A stretch of 64,000 bases of DNA from Torreya grandis (Eukaryota; Streptophyta; Pinopsida; Cupressales; Taxaceae). The translations under genes and the position numbers were made by a program. The number at the start of each line of letters is the position of its first letter. Positions within the stretch are counted from its first letter, which is position 1. The notes under the pieces were generated by a model, which had not been told where the DNA came from, searched no databases, and saw only the letters and a list, made by a program, of their open reading frames with translations. Positions 23,424 to 33,613 of this stretch are shown piece by piece. The stretch is from assembly GCA_037957365.1 (NCBI GenBank), contig JARHVA010003525.1, positions 600,001 to 664,000 on the forward strand, given 5' to 3'.

Positions 23424-24944
23424 TATTGTCAACCTAGAGTTATGCCTTGATTGAAGATATACAAAAGTAACAAACCCTTGCTCCAGTTGAAACAATGAGA
23501 TCTTTTCAGAGGGTGGGTACCTATGTGTTAAGAAGAACCTCTAGAGAGGGTTGGTTCCCTTGAGATTTATCTATTAAATATGATTATTTTATTATTCTCA
23601 GATGAAAAGGGGTAGGGTAAATTAAAGGGGAAATAAGAAGGGAAAACTTATTTTAATGGGGTGATGCACCTGAATGTTGTGATATTCACTGGACACTATT
23701 AATCAAAATGAAAATGGAGTTATATATTACCCTTGCATACATATTTTAGATGAAGGGATTTGCCTCTTCAAATGACCTATAAGGAAATAGAGGTGAAATG
23801 AGATGGGAAGTAATAGGTGGGGAAGGGACCTACCTAAAGGGGATATAATCCCACTTAGTAATGGTATGCAATCAAATACACACTATATAGAATCCACATC
23901 CAAAACCTAAAAGTATATAACTTATAATCAATTTCCATTGTCCAAATTCTAGGAATCTATTATTGAATATCAATAATCATTTTTCAAATGGCTTCCAAAA
24001 GGTCATTTTATAGTAAATTATATAAAATTTCAAGAGATTGACATTGAAATAATATGAGAAGATCAAGTGGATGTGAACTCAAGTCAATTTTGAGTTTAAA
24101 TTAATTACAACCTTCTTGAAAAATTTCCTTTCTTTATCTTTTTCAAGAAACCTTCCTTTTTGGTGTTGAAACAAGAAATGGGAGGAGATAAGGGTTAGTC
24201 TTGGTTGACTCAACTCAAGACTAACTCATTTTTATAATAATTTATTCATTAAATCCTTATTTCCACAAAAAATTCATGATGAGCTCCAAATCTTGGCATT
24301 GAAAATAATGGTGGGCCCAAGTTTGATATAAATAAATACCCTTTCCAAATATACTATGCCATATTTCTAAGGAGAACTTCACTTGAGTTTCTTGTAAGTT
24401 GAGTTGTAACAAGAAAATATTTTCCTTTGCATGGAAATCAAGAAACAAGCTTTGACAAGTCAACCTTAACTAACTCCACTTGCATGCTTCTCCTTCTTGA
24501 AGTGGGACTCATCTTGATTTCTTTTTTCCTTTTCAAAATTGATACAATATTTTTCAAGAATCTTTTAATTTTCTTGTTTTTTACAAGAATTCCATTTTTG
24601 GTGTTGAAAATTTTATTTAGATGAAATAACATTTTAAAATTATTAAAATCTATGGATATTAATAATAATATCAAATATGTCATGTGGGAACTAATTTGGG
24701 GCTATTTGGCATATCAAATGACCTTTTTATAATTTAAATTTTTAGACTTGGATAAAATCACCCTTTTGAACATGTTTAAAGATCCTTGAGACAATTTGAT
24801 GACCTTTGAAACTATTTTTTATGATTTTGACAATTTTGACGATATATGACCATTTTGACCAGCTTTAAAGGCCAATTGACCATTTTAGGAAAGTTTTAGA
24901 TGGTAGGGTAGTGATTTGGCCTTAACAAGACAAAATTACTAACA
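23424..24944 (-). repeat. Array A LTR4 (full)
   Basis: 1,521-bp copy. In minus orientation it is the 5' LTR of the whole array. It ends CTAACA next to the C-element LTR sequence that resumes at 24,945. Confidence 0.9.
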
Positions 24945-25009
24945 GTTCCCTAAGATATATTTATCCCATTTAACCCTAAATTATTTAATATATATTTTAG
25001 GTTTAAACA
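24945..25009 (+). repeat. Element C 5' LTR, second part
   Basis: It aligns with 53,613-53,678 of the 3' LTR, completing the LTR interrupted by array A. It ends in CA and is followed by TTTGGTGATCC, a possible primer site whose tRNA I cannot name. Confidence 0.8.
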
Positions 25010-25151
25010 TTTGGTGATCCTAATTCATTTGAATGCAAAAAAATCTAATTCCTATGGTTTTTAGTTAGCTATGGTTTTAGTTTGTTGTTTCAAATTCTAA
25101 AAAAAATGTTTTTAAGCAATGGAAAATGTTCATAAAAAAACTAAATTTCAA

Positions 25152-26330
25152 ATGAAATATAAAAAATCATTGGTCACTCATATCAATATTAACAAAGGAT
25201 TAATAGATGTATTTTTGTATGTTACAAGATAAGAAATTAGTAAACAAGATAAGGGTAAGGCTTCCTCACCTAGTAATAGTGAATCTTTAGAAGATACTAT
25301 AGCTAATTCCATTCCAATCAATTCACCAACATCTAATAGAGGCATGGATTATGTATTCCAACCTTTGTTTCCTAAAACTAACATTTATACATCCACTATT
25401 GGATTACCGAATGCTTCAACTCAAATATCGATTTTAATTCCTATTTCTACTCAAACCATGTTTACTTCCCCTTTGGTGACCACTCAGCTTGATAATATGA
25501 AACCCAATGGGTATATAGTTTAAACTCTCCTAAAAGCTATAAAATCCTTAAAGGACAAGGTAACAAACATTGAACAAAAGGATTTAAAGTATTATCATGA
25601 TATTGATTTAAAAATGTGTTACATAATCCTCTTTCACCTAAGATATCTATGCACCCCTTACCAATTATTATTTTTTTCACCTAAATTTACATTTTATGAT
25701 GGCAAGTTTGATCTTGAAAACCATCTTTGATCCCTATTTATATCATTCCTTAATCATTTCTCCAATGATAAAATTTTAACCAAATTATTTATAAGGAGCC
25801 TAAGTGACTATGCTTTGAGGTGGTTCTATGGTTTACCTCTCCAATCAGTTAAGGCATGCAAACCCATTTGTAGATCATTTTTTAGGCACATTTCTATATT
25901 AACATTACTAAAAAGGTTTCCTATACCCAAATTGTAAAAATTAAAGAAGGAACCAATGAACCTGTTAATGAATATGCCTTGAGATAAAAGACCATGTTGT
26001 AAAAAATGACTAATCCTGTGGTATATAAAGAGACTAAATACATATTCAATCAAAGTTTTCTTGTTCCTTTACATGAGTCCATTTTTTAAAAAAAATTTAA
26101 ATCTTTTGATGGATCATGCCATGTTGTTTAGGATTATGAAATGAAGATTATTTCATTGAATAATCTTAAGTATCAAACACATTGACTACATATACATCTA
26201 ATACCAAGTTTACTATCAAATGAAGATATAAGGTAAAACCTCCTGAGCTCAAAAAAGAAACAACCACCATGGTTAATGTAGTGTCACAACAACCTAATTA
26301 TCTCATCTTATCTAATGGACCAAGGAGATA
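25152..26330 (+). pseudogene. Element C gag, Tat-like, decayed
   Basis: This is the retrotransposon capsid/nucleocapsid precursor. From an ATG at 25,152 a Ser/Thr/Pro-rich N-terminus leads to a capsid-like segment. There FYDGKFDLENHL and LFIRSLSDYALRWFYGLPLQS (at about 25,690-25,850) match the gag pattern of Tat-type elements (YDGxxDPxxHL, SLxGxALxWFxxLP). KEPMNLLMNMP follows at the place of the usual NESLxEYxxRW motif. At least eight stops and frame changes are present. No clear CCHC knuckle survives. Protease follows, but no RT. Confidence 0.75.
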
Positions 26331-26799
26331 ATTTACATGCTTACCTGAGTCTCATGTTTCATTACTCCTATGGATTATAGTGTGTCATATTATATCTCTA
26401 CCTCCTCTTATATAGGTTGATATGAGTAGACTTCTACCCTAAGGTTATGATGGGAATGCATATTATGAATATTACCAAGGCCTTGGGCATTATACAAAAA
26501 AAAAATTATATTGAAACATAAGATCCAAGACATCATCTATAACAAAAAAATACAATTAATGATCCTCCAAAGGAATAAAGTTCTCAACTAGCTGATCACC
26601 AAAAGTAGAAAATATTTAACAATGTTTTATAAGACCATTTTAAGAAGGATATAGAGGTACAAATGGAATATAATATACATCTTCCTCTGTCACAATTATG
26701 AGCACCCATTGGATGGGATTATTGGTGCCTATACATGGAATACACCTCCTTTGGTTTAAAAACCCTCTATTACTTTTGATGATAGTAAGACTAGGTACG

Positions 26800-27270
26800 A
26801 TGACTCAGATCTTCATTCTTTATTAATTCAAGCATATCTTGATCACCAACATACACATAGTATTATGATTGATAATGGTGTAAGTCACAATGTTTATAAC
26901 ATGAGATTACTTATGTATTTGGGTTATAAAAATAATTATTTACATCCTTCAACCATATAAGTTAGATAATTTGATGGGATCTCATAACAGGTTCTTGGTG
27001 AGATTAACATAACTTTATGTGTGGGTCCTACACATGTGGTTACTACCTTCTTATTTATATCTTCCATGGGTGTCTTTCATATGTTATTGGGATGACCTTA
27101 GATACATACACTTTGAGTGGTACCTTCTAAAGTGTATGGGTGTGTTAAATACATTCATTCCAATTAGGTAATTAAAGTTTACATAGTTCCTTATGATCAT
27201 CCTCTAAAATAAGATAAATTTATATCCATGTAGTTATTTATAAAAACTACTATGATTAATCTTCCAAAAA
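26800..27270 (+). pseudogene. Element C aspartic protease, decayed
   Basis: SIMIDNGVSHNVYNMRLL is the flap-side active-site segment (D-x-G-A/S-x-x-N; Asp-Asn-Gly kept). FDGISQQVLGEINITLCVGP and HMLLG-stop-P-stop-IHTL follow, where an LLGRPWIH motif is expected, and then VVPSKVYGCVKYIHSN. This order is characteristic of Tat-lineage Ty3/Gypsy proteases. The stops inside the second motif sit where Arg and Trp codons are expected. Nothing resembling RT follows before the 3' LTR, so pol was lost before or soon after insertion. Confidence 0.75.
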
Positions 27271-28149
27271 AGGGTATGCAATAGGTAATCCCCTTTACTA
27301 GGTGAATAATGCTTGAGAGGCCATTTCATCAAAGATCCATAGTGAATTTCATGGAATCCTCTTCTACTCCACACCATATTTATATATCTATATCACCCAC
27401 ACATGTTCCTATTATTTTTATTCCATATAAACCATAGACCACTTAATGATGGATTACACAAACCTATAATCGTAATGTTTTGTCATTACCATTGAGCCCT
27501 ATTATACATACGTGGACATCATAGATACTAAAGTGATAGATATTGAACATATGCATGTTCCTTGGAATTACCACTAGTTTATTACACCATTTTTGCAATG
27601 GGGAGATACCCATTAGCTTCCATTGGATGAGATCATAGGATAGTTTTTCAGTTTTACATATTCCAAAAATACAAAAAAAAAATCCAAAAATATTTTTTAG
27701 TTTTAAATGTTCTATTATCTCCTTATCATCTATGTTGTTAGTTTCATTTTGGAAGATAACATATCATCTATTTATATATACAGATATGTTTCATGCATAT
27801 TTTTACTGTGATACAGGCATACCTAGGTACATGATCCATGAACTTTTAGATTTTAGTCCTTCCCTCCACTCATATCATTTGGACACTAGAGGCATCCACT
27901 TCTTTGATCATGATACATCTAGGTCATATCCTTCTATGATCATTTTACATTATCATGTTTGAGCTTATATACTTAAACATGTATTTATCCATACTTAAAT
28001 ATTTTGTAGTGTACTTGATATGCTATGTACTTAATGTTTTTTTCTAACACATATGATCCATGGGTTAGTATGAAATGTTTATGTTGTTTGCTTATGATTT
28101 GATTTAAGTACTTCCTTGAGTTTTTTTCCTAACAATTTTCTTTTTTGTT

Positions 28150-28330
28150 TGATCATTTGAATATGTTATGTTATTTTTGGCTCTCATTCCTTTATTTTCC
28201 TCTTTGACATTTGAATATGTCATTAATTTTTGTATGGACATTTGAATATGTCATGCTTGCTTTTGTGGACATTTGACTAAGTCTTTTCCCTTTGATTGTG
28301 TGTCATTTAAACATGCCCTTTATTTGCAGT
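28150..28330 (+). repeat. Minisatellite with GACAT...ATGTC hairpin units
   Basis: Two exact copies of GACATTTGAATATGTC (28,206-28,221 and 28,237-28,252) and about three diverged ones. Each exact unit has a 5-bp inverted stem around a 6-base loop. Confidence 0.7.
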
Positions 28331-28619
28331 CTCCTTGGACCACTATCTTTTGATTTGTTATTGAGTGATATTGTGTGTGTGTTTGATTGTTTATTGATCT
28401 TGTATTATTACTCTATAGGCATTTCCATTATCTATATCATGTATATTAAGCCTTGATGTGATCACATTTTATATGCTTCAATGATATATCTACCTAGATG
28501 TGTTTCTCTTATATACTAAATGATACATTCATAATTTACATGGTTATCTTATCCTTTTGAGGTAAGGAAACTACCATTTTATACTTCCAATCACCTCAAA
28601 TAGAGGGGCATATTAATGG

Positions 28620-28830
28620 GGTCATCCCTTAAAAGCGTGCCTTCCACACTCTTCATAGATTTAGATTATAGTGGGGGCATGTTTTGGAAACATATTCTTC
28701 ACATTTTTCATAGTTTTAAATATACATTAGGGACATGTTTTGGAAACACGTTATCCACACGTACACCAATTTTTAGTTTCATATTATAGTTTGGGCATGT
28801 TATGGAAACATGCTCTCCATACTTACATAG
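28620..28830 (+). repeat. Tandem ~56-62-bp repeat, each unit with a hairpin
   Basis: Three hairpin copies at 28,677-28,695, 28,733-28,751 and 28,795-28,813. The third has a perfect GCATGTT/AACATGC stem. Between the hairpins the text (ctctccacac, catag, attatagt) also repeats, so the whole unit is duplicated. A diverged fourth unit begins near 28,621. Confidence 0.75.
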
Positions 28831-29643
28831 TTTGTCAATTAGCCAAATTGCATAGTTATATGATTCAAATAAACATTTATGGTAGAATTATATACTTTGG
28901 TACAATTTTTATAACAAAATTTTAGCATGAGACATACATAAGGTGAATATACTATGGAAAATTTTCCTAAATTATAAAATCAAATCAACTTTTAGATTTC
29001 AAACACTTCTACAGACTTTAGCTCACTAGGTTAGACTATTACAGATTGTATTAAGCCAATCTAATGTAACAGTTAGTTTTATTTTAGTATGTTTGAGGTG
29101 AATAATCACTCAATATTTCCAATTTTATAGTTTTAATTGATTACATAATTCAACCTCACTAGATTTATAGTGTGAATTGACTTGGTTCGCTCACACTCAC
29201 TAGGTTATAAGTATGACTGGGTTGCATAGTTGAGTTAATCTTAAATGTTGGGTGGAAACTCACCTTTTTATCCAAGGTTGGGGGAATGTGTCATGCAATA
29301 TTTATATATTTATTCACTTATAGATTTATATATGTCTTAATCTCATCTGTAATCATTCATAATGATACATCTTTTCAAATAAAATTGCTAAAAGGCAAGG
29401 TAGTTGCATCGATACATAGGTGTACTCCTAAACCTTAATATCTTTGAATTTTAATGATTTTAATACTTTCAATTTCATATTATATGCACTGATTATAAAC
29501 TATAACATGCTCTTGTTTATAGGTCAGTCACTAGAAAGGCACTCAAGTTGGGCTCACACAAAGGCAATGTGTGTTATACACACCCAGGTACATATTTATT
29601 TTCCTTTCAACTAGAAATTTCATTACTATATTAAATGAGAGAA

Positions 29644-29916
29644 TGTAGACATTATTTTTAAATTATATAACAACTTAGTCTTATACACTTGGAAAATACA
29701 TACCCTGGTTGTTCTTCTCAATTCTAGACCTTTCCTACTACCAAAAGCCTTGCATCCACTATATTTTATGCCTATTACTTATCTCATAGTCAAACCAATG
29801 TCATTCTAATTACTTATACCTTCTATCATACTTAGAATGTTATAAACCTTCTTATCATTTTTATTTACAAGTTTAGAACCTATACCTATTTTATAGATTT
29901 CCAGATACCTATGTCA
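29644..29916 (+). repeat. Element C 3' LTR, first part
   Basis: It matches 9,589-9,870 from the TG end. The match stops where the LTR of element D begins and continues at about 52,620-52,640. Confidence 0.8.
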
Positions 29917-30565
29917 AGTAGACACCTAAAATTGGCCACCAATGGCTTCATACTAGACTTCAGATTGATTTTTACCAACCATTACAAATTAAACCTAAGA
30001 ATCACTCAATGTCCCAAATTTGATCATGCATCATTCATTAAAGCTTAGTTACACATTCAGACATCCCTGATTATGGTATCCTACCATAATCAATAAAAAC
30101 CTCTCAAGCATTTATCCCCAATCACTTTGTGGCATCACAACTATCAATTTGGCCTATGGACATATTAAGTGGAACACTTGCACACTTAAGTAAATCTTGA
30201 AAGGGTTAAAAGGATAATGTAAATCAATTAAATTAACTAAATAATAATAAATTCCTAATTGAATTTATCCATTTGAAATTAATGAATATCTAACATAAAT
30301 CCAAAAATTTAAATATCTTAGCCTTTCATCATTATCTTTATGAGTTTTAAAAATATCCAAAAATATCCCAAAAATGTCTAAATTAAGAACTATGACTAGT
30401 AACTAAAATTCATAATTGCATGACAAATTTTAACTCAATTGGAGTTAGTCTCAACTCAACCTTCTAATTCGAGAACTATGACTAGTAATTGAAAGTCATA
30501 ATTACATGACAACTTTTAACTCAACTCAACCTTAACTCACATTGGGTGAGATTTAATTCCTAAAG
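29917..30565 (+). repeat. Element D 5' LTR, first part (U3)
   Basis: It aligns with 51,529-52,160. The expected initial TG reads AG here and TA in the 3' copy, followed in both by TAGACACCTAAAATTGG. E2 interrupts it six bases upstream of the TATA box. Confidence 0.85.
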
Positions 30566-31555
30566 TGTTAGGTTGTGGAGCTAAAAGCTTCACTGATGCA
30601 GACATGGAGGAGGTTGCAGAAGAGTTGCGGAGTGTCACAGACACCGGCGTCAGTCAGGCCAACCGACGACAGCAGGTAAGAGACAGGAAGCAACCGACGA
30701 CGGTCAGAAGTCAGCTGGCGTCGGCACCCCCAGGCAGACAGGGACCGGCGTCGGTCACCTGTGGTTCAAGTTGTGAGTATATTACGGGCAGTTGGTTGAC
30801 GAACCAAGTGTTTGCATGCTTAGAGCTAATTTTAGACTGAGAGCTGCGGATTTAATTATTGTATTAGATGTCTAATTATTGTTTGGATGAGATCTATATA
30901 ATAGACTCATAGTTGTATTGTAAAAGTGTGCTAGAAAGACATAGAGCTTTTAGAGAGAGCTAGTGTAGCTCCTCCTAATTCCAAAGGGGTGCTGAGTGTG
31001 TATGATCAAGGAGAGTTGCAAGGTCTGCAAGGTCAAGGAGCTGATCCACCGGGGTACTGGTTGAAGAATCATAAGGACTTGGTGAGGCAAGGACAAGGGT
31101 TCTTCAGGGGTGTAGAGATATCTACATGGTGAGTAAGGTCTAGTGATTTACAGGTAGCAACAGAGAGCAGGAGATCTACTTGGAGTACAGTTGTGTACTT
31201 GGTGAACTGGCAGTGTGTTACTGACTGGTTGGAGAGGTGAACATCAATTCTGTATTGGAGTTGATTTTTGTGACCGAGAGAGAGAGGGAAGAAGGTCTTG
31301 AGGCGTGGTGAACCTTTGAGGTGGAGGAAGAAGTGGCATCTTCCTTATTGTATATTCTTCTGAGTGATTATTAATACAATTGTGTATTGTCTCTCAATTC
31401 CTGTGTTGTTTCATATTTCTAGTTACTTATTGATTCTGGTTAAATTCTGTGTTTAGTTGCTAATACAAGAAGTAATCATATGTGCTCTAATTGGTAGGGC
31501 AAGATCCTAACTAAGTAGGCATCGGAGCATGTTTATTATTCTAGGTTCCTTGACA
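30566..31555 (+). repeat. E2 5' LTR
   Basis: 990 bp, TGTTAGGTTGTGG to CCTTGACA. A TATA box lies at 30,895-30,904, and a cluster of CCGGCGTCGG/CCGACGACGG palindromic motifs at about 30,641-30,760. Confidence 0.95.
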
Positions 31556-31647
31556 AGTGGTATCAGAGATTTTGGTTGGGTTGACTAACAAGTGGTTTCA
31601 AATCTAGTAGTGTTTGTTGATTACAGGTTACTCACAGGGGTTTCTGA

Positions 31648-32310
31648 TTGAGTGGGAGTATAGCAATGGCAAAAGGAAGTAAGCTAAAAATGGAGAAATT
31701 GAATAGCATGAATGGTCTGATTGATGGAAAGAAAGAGCAGGTAAAAGAATATTGTTGGTTGGTAGCAGATCAGCATGAAGGAAATGAAGATGCAGATGTT
31801 GCAGGTGTTGTTTCACAAGATGTTTTGGGAAGTTTCTTGGATAAAGTTGAATCTTGGATAACAGATTATGTTGCCTCTTTCCATGCAGCCCCAGGGAGAG
31901 GAGTTGGTGAGCCTTGCCAAAGAATTGGCAAAGGAGAAGTGAAGCTAAAATTGCAGATGGATGACACACAGTGGTTGAAGGAAGTCATGTAGGTACCAGT
32001 CTTGGAGATGAGTCTAATTTCTTTAGGAAAATTAGGTGATGGGAGATGCACTGTAACTCTCACAGTGGATACACTTGAATTAGATGGTGGTAAGAAAGTA
32101 GGTATCCTTTATCTATCTACTTATATTACTGATTCACCTTCTGTTGTAGAGATGTGGCTTCATAGGCTTAGTCACATATGTAGAAGGAGAATGCAGGTTT
32201 TGAAGCAGAAGACAGATGTCTTTGACAAGCTAAAGAAATGGAAAGCCTTGGTGTTCATGGAGGAGATGATAGACAGAGATCAGGTGAGGAAACTAAATTA
32301 TTTTGAGTAG
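31648..32310 (+). pseudogene. E2 chimeric Copia ORF (gag start, dead protease, GAG-pre-integrase)
   Basis: One frame runs for about 220 codons with a single internal stop (TAG at 31,990, where E1 has CAG). It opens near MAKGSKLKMEKL (31,666) and includes DGKKEQVKEYCWLVADQHEG, a fusion of the gag start to what looks like the zinc-knuckle exit. VESWITDYVASFHAAPGRGVG replaces the protease W-x-x-D-S-G-A box with Asp-Tyr-Val-Ala. It continues through GKGEVKLKLQM, LISLGKLGDGRC and EMWLHRLSHICRRRMQVL (pre-integrase His motif) to DKLKKWKALVF, where integrase is cut out. E1 shares the same fusion points and the same Asp-Tyr-Val, so these were fixed in a common ancestor. Confidence 0.78.
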
Positions 32311-32387
32311 GGCTATGTTGATTTGAACAAGATTTTGATCCATAGAGAGCTCGCAGGTAAAAAGTTATCACTCACAGATGAACACAG

Positions 32388-32545
32388 ATACCGACATCAA
32401 TCAGATAGTAACCGACGTCGGCAATAGGAAGACCGATGTCAGTCATGAAGGAACTGACGTTGGTAGAAAGGATACCAGCGTCAGCCAGGGAAATGATGTC
32501 GGTAGTCAAGATCAGTGCAGGGAACTGACATCGGTTGGGAGCAGA
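32388..32545 (+). repeat. E2 internal cluster of seven ACCGACGTCGGT-like palindromes
   Basis: About seven copies within 160 bases, from near-perfect (ACCGACGTCGGC) to diverged (ACTGACGTTGGT, ACCGATGTCAGT, ACTGACATCGGT). Spacing is about 15-30 bases. The perfect form is a 12-bp palindrome with an ACGT core. Confidence 0.75.
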
Positions 32546-32839
32546 CTGGGAGATGGCTGAGATCGGTCACTAGAACGGATATTAGGTGGGCAGCTAGCTG
32601 TCAACAAGTCTCAAACGCTCATGTCGAGGTTAGAAAGGGTAAGTGAACCTCATATTCATTGTTCACCTTCTTTATATTTCTTACTGATGGTTGAGAACCA
32701 GGAAGATGTGAAGAGGCAATGCAAGTAGAATCCCAATACAGTGGGAGCTTGGCATGGATGAGGAGTGTGAGTCCTTAGAGAAGAACCAAACAGGTATTTA
32801 TTGGTAGAGTTGTCAGCTAGAAGAAAGCACTGAGAGATG

Positions 32840-33570
32840 GATGGATTCCCATAGTTAAAGAAGAGAGTGGATGGATACATGAGACAGAAGGCCAAGGCAT
32901 ATGGTCTTGAAGAAGCTGCAAGACAGTGGTACAAGTTTTGACAGGTGGATGACTAAGCATGGCTTCAGTCAATGTCAGTGTAACTATTGTGATTTTATTC
33001 TTACCAGGTGGATGATGATTCGCGACATTATCTAGTTACTGTATGTGGATGGTTTGCTAGTAGGTTTTGTACATACAGGGATTTGCTGAGCTAAAAGGTA
33101 AGGTTAGTTCAAAAGCATGTCATGAAGAATTTGGAGCAGCGAAATTCTTTGGCATAAGATTCATGGAGATTTTATCTCTAGTGGGAGCTGATGTGAAGAC
33201 GGTGTTGGTGAGGTTCATTACGTAGAATGTAGAATCAAAAAGCACACCAAGGGCTGGACAGTTCAAGCTTAGCTTGAAACAGGGTTTGAAATCACATGAG
33301 GTCTAGTGTAGACCTGAGTTTTCCCAATCAGTGGGGGTTGTCAGAAAGTATGGAGCCAATTTAGGGAAGGAGTACTGGAGGGCAGTTTAGTGGGACTAGC
33401 AGTAGGGATTCTTGTTATGCAGGGTCAAGTTCTTCACTACATGGATATGTAGGTTCGGATGTGGCAGGTTACTTGAATGACAGGTATAGCATCACAGGTT
33501 GTGTGGTGGTTGGTCTTCAGGATTGAGCTTGAAGACGGATACAAGCCAAGAAATAGATTAGATGGGCTAC
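32840..33570 (+). pseudogene. E2 Copia reverse transcriptase / RNase H remnant
   Basis: Broken Copia pol tail needing several frames. DGWIPIVKEES comes first, then a SCKTVVQVL / QWYRRF-like segment, then SMASVNVSVTIV and VDDDSRHYLVTV. A KDLG-like EFGAAKFFGIRFM and traces of RNase H follow before the polypurine tract. The catalytic box is unreadable. Order and position match the E1 remnant at 21,430-22,110. Confidence 0.65.
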
Positions 33571-33613
33571 AGATACAGGTACAGGTGCAGCTATTTATCT
33601 CCAAGTGGGAGAT

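Larger units (their letters stand above)
10805..24944 (-). mobile_element. Array A: tandem chain of a non-autonomous LTR element sharing LTRs
   Basis: Order on the plus strand: LTR1 10,805-12,324; internal 1 12,325-14,131; LTR2 14,132-15,649; internal 2 15,650 to about 16,778 (truncated); partial LTR3 to 17,401; internal 3 17,402-19,072 and 23,289-23,423 (split by E1); LTR4 23,424-24,944. The three full LTRs are 1,518-1,521 bp. Internals 1 and 3 are 1,807 and 1,806 bp once E1 and its TSD are removed. Outer ends are TGTTGTC and CTAACA. The flanks GTGCT (10,800-10,804) and GTTCC (24,945-24,949), compared with ATTCC at the unoccupied site near 53,614, are consistent with one insertion event followed by unequal recombination. 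Coding sense and primer site are on the minus strand. No pol is present in any unit. Confidence 0.9.
27270..29643 (+). other. Element C 3' untranslated region with two hairpin minisatellites
   Basis: No pol gene is present. The region contains a GACATTTGAATATGTC minisatellite (about 28,150-28,330) and a unit of about 60 bases carrying a GCATGTTTTGGAAACATGC hairpin (28,620-28,830). It ends in a purine-rich tract immediately before the 3' LTR. The short open frames here look like chance. Confidence 0.6.

Noticed and set aside
30565..30840. 91-codon frame at the start of the E2 5' LTR
   Set aside because: It covers the palindrome-rich U3 and is not open in the 3' LTR. It is a product of CG-rich, stop-poor sequence.
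31628..31969. 113-codon minus-strand frame across E2
   Set aside because: Antisense to the chimeric Copia ORF, which has recognisable motifs on the plus strand. The same applies to 31,866-32,063.
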